From assembly GCF_000740895.1 (NCBI RefSeq), contig NC_025263.1:1302001-1366000 (forward strand): a DNA stretch of 64,000 bases. The letters are read 5' to 3'. Below are positions 38,893 through 50,318 of this stretch, piece by piece. Each line of letters starts with the position of its first letter. Position 1 is the first letter of the stretch. The notes under the pieces are model-generated. The model had not been told where the DNA came from. It saw only the letters and a program-made list of their open reading frames with translations, and made no database searches. Origin of the DNA: Theileria orientalis strain Shintoku (lineage: Eukaryota; Apicomplexa; Aconoidasida; Piroplasmida; Theileriidae). The position numbers and the translations under genes were made by a program.

Positions 38893-39829
38893 ATCTAACT
38901 AAGCTTAAAATGAATGTGTAATTAAATTGAGAACATTAAGATCAAGTGAGCAGACAAAAGCAACTGATGTAAAGTCGTATGTAGTGGACAAAAAAGATGT
39001 TGAGACAAAAAAAATATTTTAATCTGGCATATGTCTAGTAAAATATACAAATGTAAATAATAAAATAATAAATCCGCTTAAACTTTCAGTACATATGAAT
39101 ATGTACAATTTATGTTATTAAAAACAAATCATATATATAAGTCTTTGGATCAATTAAAAAAAATTATATATTGAATTGTAGGACTTAAATAAATGCGTGT
39201 GTGAATATGTAAATGTATTTTCTGAATGAATAGTCAGAGATGCATTTAATATAACATCGATTTGACAAAACAGCCATTTTAAGCTCAAAAAACTCTAAAT
39301 ATTTATCAACCATCCAACATTTATTATATTATTGTAGTCAACAATGTGTAGAAGATAAAAATTCATTATAAACTTCAAAGGATTCAGATGATCTATAATC
39401 CTTTGATGTAACCCCCCACAGCAAATACTTTATTTAAATTCAGTGTATATTAGTTTGTTATTTCATATTGTACATTATAAAGATTCGCACTATACACTGA
39501 GATGTTCACCAATAATATGATTTAATATTTATTTATATATATATATTTAGTAAATCGTAAGCAGATAGAGTATCTGCTCTCCGTCCATACAACGGCGGAC
39601 TAAATTGTAATTTTGCGGTATCTTACTAATTTTTAAAAGCATCTTGCAAAGTTTCACTGGTGGCTTAAAGGTAACTTTCAACCATAAGTATATCCAAGCT
39701 TCTTTGCATCAGATGAACTAAGTTCGTACGACCTAATGTATTCTAACCAGATGGATACCGATACTAACTCTACGTACATATACATGTCGAATTCTGTATA
39801 TATATAATCTCCTGTATAGACCTTTGAAT
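38893..39829. promoter_or_regulatory. Divergent spacer RPN9 / Asn-rich orphan, with two hairpins
   Basis: Mostly AT-rich; it should hold both promoters. At 39561-39577 GCAGATA pairs perfectly with TATCTGC around GAG. Immediately next, at 39580-39599, TCCG/CGGA (or CCG/CGG) forms a second small stem. The segment 39600-39829 is less AT-rich and might include 5' UTR or a missed first exon of the orphan gene. No known RNA family is recognised. Confidence 0.4.
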
Positions 39830-40468
39830 ATGGATACGGTGAACATGGAACCTGGTATGGACGAAGGGGCATTATGTAAGAGTCCATCAACAGAGGTGGT
39901 TGACTTGTCTCAAGTAAATTTGGAGGTGCTCTTGGAAGATATGGAGACAATATGCTCTTCAGAAACCAATGGAGCCTCGGCGCTCGGAGATAATCCGAAA
40001 AATTACTTGTGGTGCTCCAAAAGCAGTTCATTGAAGTACAACGAATCGACGAACACGAGCTCGTTGAACGTCAACAAGTCTGCAAAAAGCTCACTAAAAA
40101 AGTCACACCAAAGCAACTCGGATAACGACTCAACATGTGGTCTGGTCAACATCCGCAATGGCGGCCACTTCAACATGTGCGAGAATCCGTCAGACCTCTG
40201 GTTCGGCCTTAAAATGTCGGATGGAACGCCTGTAGTCATCAATTCCAGGAACAGATTCAGAAATAACCGTAACTATAAGCCTAAATACAAACACATCCGT
40301 AAGAACCACCACAAATACTCCGTGAACGGTATCAAGGATAGAAAATTTAGCAAAAAATATTACAACGGACCGATTGACTATTCGGGTGGCTTCTTATCAA
40401 TTTCCAAGTATATTGGGTCACATCGAAGCGAAGTATACATGCCAAACTCATACTCTTCTATAAATTAA
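39830..40468 (+). CDS. Asn/Lys-rich orphan protein, 212 aa
   Basis: Open frame starting MDTVNMEPGMDEG. The N-terminal third is acidic with a Leu-rich helix (VVDLSQVNLEVLLEDMETI). The middle is Ser/Asn-rich. A folded-looking segment reads NPSDLWFGLKMSDGTPVVIN. The C-terminal part is strongly basic and Asn/Tyr/His-rich (RFRNNRNYKPKYKHIRKNHH). There is no signal peptide or TM. I recognise no domain. A nuclear or nucleic-acid-binding role is possible from the basic tail only. An upstream exon cannot be excluded. Confidence 0.6.
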   Translation: MDTVNMEPGMDEGALCKSPSTEVVDLSQVNLEVLLEDMETICSSETNGASALGDNPKNYLWCSKSSSLKYNESTNTSSLNVNKSAKSSLKKSHQSNSDNDSTCGLVNIRNGGHFNMCENPSDLWFGLKMSDGTPVVINSRNRFRNNRNYKPKYKHIRKNHHKYSVNGIKDRKFSKKYYNGPIDYSGGFLSISKYIGSHRSEVYMPNSYSSIN

Positions 40469-40637
40469 TATATTCACAATCACGTTTATACTAATTACGC
40501 CACGGAATTAGTATATCTTAAAATATTTATCCCTCGACTGCCAAAATTGACAGGTAGAGAGTGTCTAGGGCTGCCAATCAGCCTTCCACTGAACGATTGG
40601 TTCCTAGAGGCCATAAACTGCTCAATAGTACATTAAA

Positions 40638-42094
40638 TCAGCTCATGATGAATGGAGAAGCCGAGACGTGCTTAAAGTATAGCTTTTTAATCAAGTACAT
40701 GGCAATTCCAGTTTGAACTTGGTCATCCAAACTGTATTTAACACTACAAGCTCCAATAGGCTCAGAAATTGAATCACCGGATAAACTAAAGTCAGTACTA
40801 TTGCCAACACTGTTACCATTGTCGATACTGGGTGAAAGATGTGTCGATTTAACCGAGATCTTGTTGCTCAATGTGTAAAGTTCCTATAAAAATGATCAGA
40901 TATACCTCACCAGGATTAGATAAATATGGCTGATAGTCAATCTTACGTGTGGAATGTGTCCGATTATTAGCATTAATCCACAGTGTGACCTTAATTTATC
41001 TGAAAATTCATCAGATTCCACACTGATTCCATCATTTGCACAGTGGCAAGCCAACAGATTATTACTCTTAATGAATTCTATAATCTCGCTGACAGTTCCC
41101 TTGAGGTAAGGTAGAGTGGAAAGGGAGTACTACACATGGATTAGTATCAGTGACTCTGGAATAATAGATAATTGCGATTTTAAGCTGTTACCTGTGACGA
41201 TCTTATTGTGAGTGGGTCGAAAAGGTCAATCTGGTCATTTTTGAGTACGTATACCCCCTGCCATTCGAGGGCCTGGGCTGACCTTATAATGGTACCCAAA
41301 TTGGCTCCGCTAATCCTACTCTTCGCCTTATTACTTGGGCAAACAGCCAGAACAAGTCTCGGAACCCCTAGACTACTAGAGGGTTCAGGTAATGGGACCT
41401 CGGCTACCAACCCGTTTTTATACGAGTACAAGTTCCCAATCTAAAAGTGAGTAAAGTGTTTATGGAATATTTGAAAGCACACACATATTTACACACGAAC
41501 ACAAACACGCTGAAACTGACGTCTAACCTTTTGAAGTAGCTTTTTTGACACTATTAGAACCTTGTCAAACTTGACACCAGGGTCCGAGAGTAACTTGTTC
41601 GAGTGCGAGGTTGTGTAAATCCTATGGCATGGCCCATTTCTGGAGCAGTACTCCTTAATTAACTTTAAGCTTGAGAGTAAAACAAGTCCCCTGTAACTCC
41701 TAAATACCATTTATGCGATCTTTATGTTAACATAAATACTAGTTTACGCGTAAGCATGTGCCTATAACCTCATGTGTATGCATCTATGTATATGCACGTG
41801 CCTGTAATTGGAACTTTGACTCAATTTTAACAAGTGGTTTGTCACGGGATGGTGCACAGACCTTAAAACTAGTGGTTTTGGGGAACTGTTGACCAAGCGA
41901 GTGAAGTAATCAGAGCTGGAGGCGCTGACCAAAGGCCTGGGGGTAAACCTCCTCCTTACAACCACGTTGTTTACATTATTTTTGGCAGATTCTGGCTTTA
42001 AACGGTCCTTGAGCTTCTTGCTCCTCTGTACGTGCAAACTGGCCCTACTTCTAAGCTGTTCTAACAGTTTTCCGACAACCTCAGAAGTAGACAT
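40638..42094 (-). CDS. SpoU/TrmH-family RNA 2'-O-methyltransferase (MRM3-like)
   Basis: SPOUT-fold methyltransferase. My model has five exons: 42094-41832, 41699-41528, 41440-41192, 41129-40947 and 40883-40638, about 370 aa. SPOUT motif 1 is clear (GANLGTIIRSAQALEWQGVY), followed by PLTIRSSQ, LLACHC, GLMLIIGHIPH and a degenerate motif 3 (KYSLDDQVQTGIAMYLIKKL). The layout fits mitochondrial 21S/23S rRNA methylases such as MRM3. The basic N-terminus (VVRRRFTPRPLV) suggests an organellar presequence. The join of the first exon is less sure: the second could start on its own at 41710, leaving a separate 110-aa frame (41762-42094). Motif 2 and 3 residues are less conserved than in bacterial TrmH. 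Confidence 0.72.
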
Positions 42095-42203
42095 TAAAGC
42101 ACCAATTATCTACACATCAAACTCAACATTTAAGTAAACATTAACATGGGCTTAAAATACAGTTAAAAATATAAAATTTAAACAATAGTATACATTAATT
42201 GAG

Positions 42204-43363
42204 TCAATAAACTCTGTTTTGTGTGGTTAAAGCGTCCAGCTGCTTTAAATCTAAAATAAAATAAAGGATGTGTGCATTTACTTGGAAGTATGTCAAGGAT
42301 TCTGTTGCGATAACTAGGGCCCAGCTTGTACTGAATGGGATTCCTTTCCAAATAAAGCACATTTAGGCCCTTCAGGGCGGTCAACACCCTCACGTCACTT
42401 TCGTCCTCAATGTCATTATCATTTAGCTAAAGAAATTGATTTTAACCAAATCCATACCCATAGCTCCTCCAAGGTTGAATTTTCAGCGAGGTGGTGTATC
42501 TTTGATATTTTGTTGTTTCCCAGGTCAAGAATGACCAAGTTGGACTAATTATGAGTGAGCGCGGTGCAACCGTACCATGGATGTTATGAAAGACGGGATC
42601 TCAGTCAGCTTGTTATAACTGAGGTAGAATTCAGTCAGTTTCGGGAGGTTTTTGACTACACACTCGTCCCACTCTTTGACCCTGTTGTTTTGTATGCTAC
42701 ACCTTTCCAAATTCGGCAAATCTGGCAAACTCTACGACCAAGTTAAATCCAATAACTTTACCATGGTGGTTAATTTGTTTTTTCCCAGCCACAGTGCCGT
42801 CAACGTCCTCAGCCTTTCCACGTCTCCATAGGCTTTGATCTTGTTGGATCCCAGCTCCAGAAGCGTCAGATTCCGCAAATGTGAGAGATTAGTCACCTAA
42901 AACCCAATGTGTAGGCCTTTCCAACCTCTGAAATCTTATTGTTGCTCAGATACAGCTCCTCGAGGTTAACCAAGGATTCCAGGTTTTCAATCTTCACGAT
43001 TTCGTTGAACGAGAGGTCCAGAACCCTAAAGATCCTTATGTTTCTCAGACTAACTTCAGATTCGTGAGATTCTCCAAGTTTTCAATCACCTGGATCTTGT
43101 TTTGGTACAAATCCAGGTGCTCGAGGCTGTTGTTGTGCTCCAGGTGTTCTATTTTTTGAATCAGGTTTGACACCAGCGATAGCTTCTACAAGATTCATTT
43201 ATTTAGAGCTTCTAAATCACGAGTTTACCTTCAACTTGCCACATTTATCCAGGTTTTCGATATACTTTACCCTGGACAGATGAAATTCAACGCTCGTTGC
43301 GTTTTCGTCGACTGGAAGGTCGATTCCAATCCTCTGAATGTGCACGTTCTGGTCCTCATCCAT
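42204..43363 (-). CDS. SDS22: Protein phosphatase 1 regulator SDS22 (leucine-rich repeat)
   Basis: SDS22/PPP1R7 binds and escorts the PP1 catalytic subunit. The gene has eight exons; the introns are about 43, 29, 29, 30, 31, 31 and 31 nt. Translation through the joins gives about 12 LRRs of the 22-residue SDS22 type, for example LEHLDLYQNKIQVIENLENL, then LVNLEELYLSNNKISEVTNL and LERNPIQYKLGPSYRNRILD. It closes with an LRR-cap-like ILPNLKQLDALTTQ, which matches the family's LPxxxQ(I/L)DAT end. The start MDEDQNVHIQRIG has no signal. Length (about 335 aa) is normal. Confidence 0.9.
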
Positions 43364-43740
43364 TATTAGATTTCAAGCGTACACATAAATGAAATTTGCT
43401 TCCTTTTGTGGGTATAGAAGTTACTCCAATTTGCACGGTCCAAGAGTACACATACTTTCCATTTTGCAATTTTGGTCCTTTTCACGCATTCCTTGTTTTT
43501 AATAATTTAAAGGTATCTGCAAATTCCTTTGATTACCCTTTTTAATTCCCCTCATGGCTACTCACCCCCCCCTGTGCTCTACTCATCTGTCCCTTAACTC
43601 AATCAACTTTCACATCTAGGCCATATTCACATACATATAAACGTAGTTAACTACCTACAACCACATCTACTACATATGCGTGCAATAACCTCCTGTTTAC
43701 CGCTATATTTCGTCGACACGTATTTGTACTGGGTAAAAGA
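43364..43740. other. Spacer SDS22 / RACK1
   Basis: Tandem minus-strand spacer with the RACK1 3' UTR and SDS22 promoter. It contains a short C8-type run (ACTCACCCCCCCCTGTG, near 43560). No gene is seen. Confidence 0.4.
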
Positions 43741-45172
43741 TTAATTTGCCAAGTAGCTGTAGTTCCTGCTCACTTGGTATACGTAGATGTTACCGTCTGT
43801 CGAGCCTGCGTACAGCACTCTTCCGTCCGGCGACCAGCAGAGCGATACGCACCACGGGAGACCCACCTTCTTCGGCCTGTCGTTGTGTATCTCTGCCAAT
43901 ATGTTCTTGTTTTCAAGATCCCATATCTTTATTGCCTTGTCGGTGGCTGCGCACAGCCAGTAGTTGCAGGGCGAGAAGCAGAGCGCGTTGATCGTCGAGC
44001 CTGCCTCCAGCAGGTGAAGGCTGTTTGCCTCCTTCATGTCCCAGAGCCTGGCCACACCGTCCTTTCCTCCTGAGGCGCACAGGGAGCCGTCTGGCGAAAT
44101 AGAGACTGAGTAGACTACTCCTTCATGTCCGTACAAAGTGTGCTTCAGATGGCAAGTTCTGAGGTCCCATACCTAGTTAAAAAATCAATTAGAGTAAGTA
44201 TTAAATTTAGTAATTTTTAAAAGGATTTTTGGTATAAAATTTTATAAAAAAACGATTTGTATTAATTATTTGGCTGTAATCGAAACTCTTTGTAATAATT
44301 CACATGGGTTGTAGACGTTAATGAAACAAACTGCCCTTTGAGGGTGCTATTAACAAATATCTAGACTGTACCTTTATCAGTTTGTCCCAACCACCCGATA
44401 CGAAGATTGGTTCCTTTCCGGAGGGTGAAAAACGTACACATGACACCCAATCTGAGTGCGTGTTGTTGCTTATGGTGAATTTGCACTCTGCGAGCGTGTT
44501 CCACAGCTTTATGGTCCTGTCGCGGCTGCCTGATATGATCTGGCGGTTGTCTGGGCTGAATGCGACGCTGTTGACGTCCTTGGTGTGACCGTTGAACACA
44601 CGCACTGACTGTGCCTTGACCAGGTCCCACAGGCGCAGCGTTCCGTCCCACGAGCCTGAGAGTGCGAAGAGTCCATCTGAGGACATCGACACGTCCTGCA
44701 CTGTCTGCGAGTGTCCGGTCAGAGCACGTTTTGCTATTCCAACTTCTCCGTCAATGTCGTCGTCAAACATTTCCCATATCATCAATCTTTTATCTGAACA
44801 TTATTTATATATCTGGAATGGTTAGCTCTATTTTACTACTCAATTCAACAGTCTATCTAATGACTATATAATCAAGATATATGAGTTGTGTTTTGTATGT
44901 CAGCATAACATATACAGCACGGTAGACTCAGATTGAGCTGGGTTGTATTCATCATTCAATTTATATAGAGCATTCTATACTTATTAGTAAATATAATAGC
45001 TAAGTAGAAGTGGTAACTAGTAGAATCTACCTCTTGAAGCAGAAATGATGGTATTAACATCAGTTTTGAGAGGAGTGGATATGGAAGTGACCCATCCGTG
45101 GTGTCCTCCAGAGAGGACCCCTTTAAATTCCAAAACACTGTTACTCAACTTTTCCGTTGCCACCGAAGCCAT
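43741..45172 (-). CDS. RACK1: RACK1, ribosome-associated WD40 scaffold
   Basis: Seven-bladed WD40 protein of the 40S head that docks signalling kinases and acts in ribosome quality control. Exons are 45172-45031, 44793-44372 and 44172-43741, giving 331 aa (family 310-330). Blade signatures are plain: [20 protein letters not shown], then [65 protein letters not shown] and [20 protein letters not shown]. The ribosome-contacting N-terminal basic element is partly altered (ISASRDKRLMIW). It is one of the most conserved genes here. Confidence 0.96.
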
Positions 45173-45420
45173 ATTTCCAATAGATTGGTTGATAAATTTA
45201 CTATAAGTTCCTAAACGTCGCTATTTACTGAATTCACACATGAAACAAACTAAGTAGACTAAAATAATGCGTTTGAGAAATTCATTCGTGTTAGCTTGGG
45301 CAGTGAGTAGACCAACACAAAGAATCCAAACACAAATGTATAACTAGGCAGTTGCATCCGTGGACATTCAAAATATCTACCGTGCAAATAATGTTTAAAT
45401 AAACTTACACTAACGATTTT

Positions 45421-45754
45421 ATGGCTAAATTATCCTTAAAAGATAACGAATTATTCTACTATAAAAAAAGTATTGGGTCGTGATTATTCTCTTATCGCCC
45501 CAGTGTCATCAAGCCAATTCCGAAGTAAGTACTGGGCCTCTATATCACCGTTCAAAACTGTCATTATTGTTTTATATTTTCCACACTCACTTGGATTCCA
45601 CGACTTAACCTCACATCACTTCCTTGATATGGTTTGTATGCCTAATTTGTTGCTCTAATTGCACATATTTGCCTATTATACGCCAATTAATACCATAGTT
45701 ACTATTTAGACCGTTATGACACACGTTAAAATGCAACTTGACACTCATTTATGA
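45421..45754 (+). CDS. Tentative small spliced gene, about 73 aa
   Basis: Three segments (45421-45469, 45504-45631, 45710-45754) open with ATG, end with TGA and join in phase with GT..AG borders. They would encode MAKLSLKDNELFYYKK, then SSSQFRSKYWASISPFKT and a hydrophobic stretch (VIIVLYFPHSLGFHD), ending TVMTHVKMQLDTHL. The length and the single hydrophobic segment would suit a small mitochondrial membrane protein. No family is recognised, and a chance open frame in the RACK1-RPAP1 spacer is quite possible. The flanks 45173-45420 and 45755-45924 show nothing else. Confidence 0.35.
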
Positions 45755-45924
45755 CAGTGAAGCTCCGGTAACGGTCTTCCTTCATAATCAGTTGCTACAC
45801 TAAGCTGAGTTTACAGGATCCATCCGTTCGAGTCACTCGGTTGGGTAGTTTTAACTCGCACACCAACGGCTTGCGGACTCTCACCACACTCATACATACG
45901 CACCCGCACAAAACTTGTACTGCA

Positions 45925-48900
45925 TTAGTTGGCCGACAGGCCGTCCAGTATCTGCCTAACAAGGCCACTTTCCGCTTCAAGTGACCTTAGATCTACTGAG
46001 TGCCTTGCCAGTGACAGTAGTGTTAAGAACAACACTGGATCAGTCCTCTTTACGCTCTCGTCTGAGAACAGGCTCAGCATCTTCGTCTGTGACCTTACCG
46101 CCGACTCCGGGCTGAAGGTGAACGTCCAGAGGCTCCCCAGCGCAAGGTCCTCGGCCAAAGTCGACATCAGCTCCAGGGTCTCAAAGTCCAGACTCAGGTT
46201 CCTTCCAAGCAGCAGCATCAGTGCCTCGTCTGACCACAGCAGCTTTGCGCACTCCTCGTTCGACCAGTGCGACGTGAACATCATGATCAGGCCCACTGTC
46301 ACTGGCGAGTCGCACTCCCCGGAGTTGAACTTGCCTATCAGCTTTCTGCAGTTGGTCGTCATCGCCTCTGCGTTATCAAAGTATTCCTCCAACTTGCGTT
46401 CACTCCTGAGTTTATTCGCGAAGTCATCACCGTTCAAAGCGCCTTTGAAGCCACGTATCCAATGCACCCACCGCTCTACCAAGTTGCCTGACTCACTTCC
46501 CCTATCTATGTCCCACTGCTTACCCGCTTCTTTACATCCGCTCAGTTTATCAAACAGCAGCTTCTGAAACACTCCATATCTCTCAGTCGACAGATTCGCC
46601 ATCAGGTCCTCACTAACACTGTTGATCGTGCACACTGTCTGCGCGAACATGAACTCTGAGCTGGTCCATTCCCCAACTGCATCCCCGTATCTTTCCATGA
46701 GCGCCTCGTCGAATCCCGTTTCGTAGTGCTTACTGAGGTGGAGTGGCAGATAACTCATATATGACAGCATTGACACCAGCGGCAGTCTATTCGACCCTAA
46801 GCTGTAACTTGCGATGTACTCGTTGAAGTCTCTAAATTGGCTTAAAGCCTTATCTACTCTCAGGTCACTTCCATTTCCATTATCGTAATTACATCCATTT
46901 CCATTATCGTAATTACATCCATTTCCATTGGCGTAATTATACCCTTTACTACCTTCACTCATATGTTTACCAATGCCTTCTGTGCTAAGTCCATCACTAA
47001 CTTCACTGTACACCATGTTCAATGCATCTTCCAGTCTGGTGTAGTCCACTGACAGTGCCAGTGTTGCAAACGCAGCTTTACGCATATCATATCCCATTTC
47101 CACCAAAGTCCTCAGGTACACTAAACATGATTCAAATATTGGCACTGACTTGACCAGGTACAGGGTGGTGTTCAGGTAAAACATTTGCGATTTGTGAAGC
47201 CTCAAATATACCGCCTTCAACTGTTTTACCAGCTCATCTCCCAATCCAAACAGCCTCTTCTTCAGTGCTTCCAGTCCTTTCAACACAGGATCCTCACTAT
47301 TTTCAACTCTATTCGCAGCGTGTTCCTTATCATCTCTCAGTCTTAATTTAAACAGCGTATTCAGCATCAGATTCAACATGTTAAGTGGAAGTATGAATTT
47401 ATCCAGTTCCTCTTTTACTAAGTCCTTTCTATACAAACAGCTTTTTGATCCTGTAAATATACTATCGTCAAACCACGTCAAGTTATCCACCAATTCTTCC
47501 GTGATTTCAAATGAATATGAATCCAAAACTGCTTCTACTAGGTTCAACAGACTACTCTCTGACACCTCCAACTCTCCATCTCCTTCTTCAGCACTTATCG
47601 CATCAACGTAGTCGTACTGCAACTGCAACAGTGAGTATAGGTGGTACGCAGTGCGCTTTTCCAGTTTCCTTCGTGCTCCAAAACTCTCTATCAACTCATT
47701 TACTCCACCAATGACTCCGTTTGCCTAAACAAATTTTTATATTCATAACTGTATTCAATGCCCATACATACATAGATACATAAACATTTATATACATACA
47801 TATAGTTAAACATAAATACACATACTTAAACACATACATACACTTAAACATACACTAATATCCAATATAAAACAGCTACTAGAATATCTGCTAAACGTAC
47901 TTCAAAGTGCCTGTGCATATCATTCAGCCTTAGACATGCTGAAAACTGGAGATTAATTGCGGCCAACACATCATAAGACTCGTCATCAACACTTGTATCC
48001 ATGCCGCAATCCGTAGTTTTAATCCCTTCGACGGCCGTTTTAGTCCCACCAGAACCCATCCGTTGCCTCAACTTGAATGCGTTCAAATTAAACAGTGGCA
48101 CGAACTCATCCAGAGAGTCAAACATGTATCCTCTCAGCGCCCATACTGTCAAACACTTAACTGCCGTGGTTGCGTAACTCCTGTATTGTTCATCTTCTTC
48201 TGAGTAGTGATCAATCATGTTTAAACCTTTCAGCTGCCTACTGAACGACCTCGTCACGGTCTCCTTTATCAGTGCTATGAACGACGTGAAGTAGTCGGGA
48301 ATGTGATCCAGGTACACCGACAACAGCATTACCAAGTACAGCACGGCTCCGTTCACGTGAACGTAGTGGCTCCCTGCCTGCGTCGTCAGCACGTTAAGCA
48401 GCGACTCGAAGTGGCCTTTGAATGGTTTAAACTCAATCAACGCGTTTGCCAGGGGCGTGCCGAAGGATACTATGAGACCGCAAATCACACTCGTGCAGTA
48501 TACTTGAAGCTTCAGATTATCTCCGTACCTCTTCATGATCAGGAGCAACTTATATATGAGGTTGTGCTCACTCAACAGATACAGCTTACTCTCCAACTCC
48601 ACAGGCTCCGAGTCCGACAAGTCAATATTTACGAACAAGTCCCTCACTACGTCCTCGTTCGTCTGTGATTGGTATACTCCTTCCAACAGTTTAGTGTAAA
48701 ATTCCTTATTAATCCTCAATCCCATTTCCAAGAAGCCCTTTGCACTTCCATTTGAGCCCTCCACTGACCCTTTATTCGAACCTCCTGGTGTGCCGTACTC
48801 ATATATGTTTGTGTCATGTAGATCCAGGTACAACGAGTTCCAGTAATATACGTCAAGTCCCGAGTAAAAGTGATAGTAGTCAAACAGAACGTCCTGCGCT

Positions 48901-49910
48901 GGCGCCACCAAACTCTCCTCTGGGCTATCCGGGCTGTTCCAGCGCAGACTATCCCCGAATGTCAACAGGGACATGCAACGAAGCGAGTCCACCAAAATGA
49001 TGGTCGACCGTTGATTTTCAGCCACCGAGTATCCCAGCTTTGTCATCAGGTCCAGGTCACTGTTGATGTACTTGTTCCACCTGTAGGCCGAATATGAGAA
49101 GAAGGCTCCTCCATCCCCTTCAGTCTCGCCACCCTCTCTGCTACTATTACCCCTGCCATATGAATTGAACAAAATGTTCGACAGCGCTCTGATGGATATT
49201 TGCGCCTGCGGCTTAAATGAGCTCTGAAGCAGGTGCAACAACTCCGGCAATGTGTACCCAGGCTTGTCCGGGTCCAATCCGTGACTGTACAGCGTCCCCT
49301 CGTACGATTTAACGTCTTCCGATCCACTAATAGGGAGCCCTTCGAAACTAAATCTTAGTTCATGGAGGTTTAGTTTACTCGTGCCAGAGTCAGGTCCTGG
49401 AGCTTCCTGCTTCTTGTTAGACTCCGATGGGCTCATCCACTGGTATTTGTAAAACTCCTTTTTATCAAATTTAAATATCAGTTCGTTCGGCGACGGTTCG
49501 TGTGTGTTGTCCTCCTTTTGGTTATTTTCTTTCAAATTTGCCGCCTCGGCCTCGTTCATCCTAAATTTCATTATCTAACCGTTCACATACCTCTTAAGGT
49601 TCCTCTCCTTGATGAACTCGCACATTTCCTTTCCCAGTTTTTCGTACAAATATCTTTGGGCTTCCTTAATTTCCTGAATACTCATTTCCTCAAGGGGTTT
49701 CAGGACAACTTCATCGTATTCCTGCGGTTTTGAGAGGACTACCTCGGACTCACTCCTGTGTTTAGCTTTTGGAAAGCCAGAGGAATCATAGGCAGGTACC
49801 GGCAAGTCATTTTTGGAGGAATCAGATTCTTCGTCCGAAAAGTGCTCAACGATGTCAAAATCATTGGTCATTAAGGGGTTTTCATAGTCCACTGAATTTT
49901 TTCTACTCAT
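45925..49910 (-). CDS. RPAP1: RPAP1-like RNA polymerase II-associated protein
   Basis: RPAP1/Rba50 helps assemble and import RNA polymerase II. Exons are 49910-49591, 49560-47901 and 47724-45925, about 1259 aa. The N-terminal RPAP1_N helix is seen (MSIQEIKEAQRYLYEKLGKE). The diagnostic C-terminal-domain block is at about residues 150-210: LHELRFSFEGLPI, then SHGLDPDKPGYTLPELLHLL and AQISIRALSNIL. The remaining ~1000 residues are helical and poorly conserved. The first intron is only 30 nt (49561-49590), and splicing it removes a stop codon. A 24-bp coding repeat interrupts the third exon. Confidence 0.87.
46871..46942 (-). repeat. 24-bp coding repeat in RPAP1
   Basis: Three consecutive 24-bp units (start 46871, 46895, 46919; CCATTTCCATTATCGTAATT core on the + strand) encode the octapeptide YDNGNGCN with little divergence. 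The insertion lies in an otherwise helical region. It is a likely site of length polymorphism. Confidence 0.85.
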
Positions 49911-50318
49911 TTTATAAGCAAAGGTTGAAAAATAGAGATTATAATTTTAGTTGAAACACATTATATTTTACATTTAAATTAACAATTTATAGTACAAAAA
50001 ATAAAACAAATTATACATTTAATTTCAATATACACAATAAATATAATACAAATAAGTTATTATAAGTAAATTCGACTTCAGATTAAAAAATTACCACATT
50101 TGAGTACTGAGTTTTAAACCCAGTTTATATTTTTAATATCAGGATAAATAAGATTACAAATCACTAATTACAAACATTTAAATCAGTTCCTATTAGAATA
50201 ATGATTTATACATTCGATGTGTGATAGTTTTTCTTCTTTTCTTTTTGATAACGATGTTGATTCCGTTTTAAATTACTTCTTGCTTTGTTTTAACTTTAAA
50301 TTTTGTTTTTAACATAAT
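49911..50318. promoter_or_regulatory. Divergent spacer RPAP1 / helical-repeat gene
   Basis: AT-rich and expected to hold both promoters. A pyrimidine-rich run (TTTTTCTTCTTTTCTTTTTG, near 50228) is the only notable texture. Confidence 0.4.

Noticed and set aside
45826..45834. GTTCGAGTC resembling a tRNA B box / T loop
   Set aside because: The flanking bases do not form a T stem, and no A box or acceptor stem is found at the right distance.
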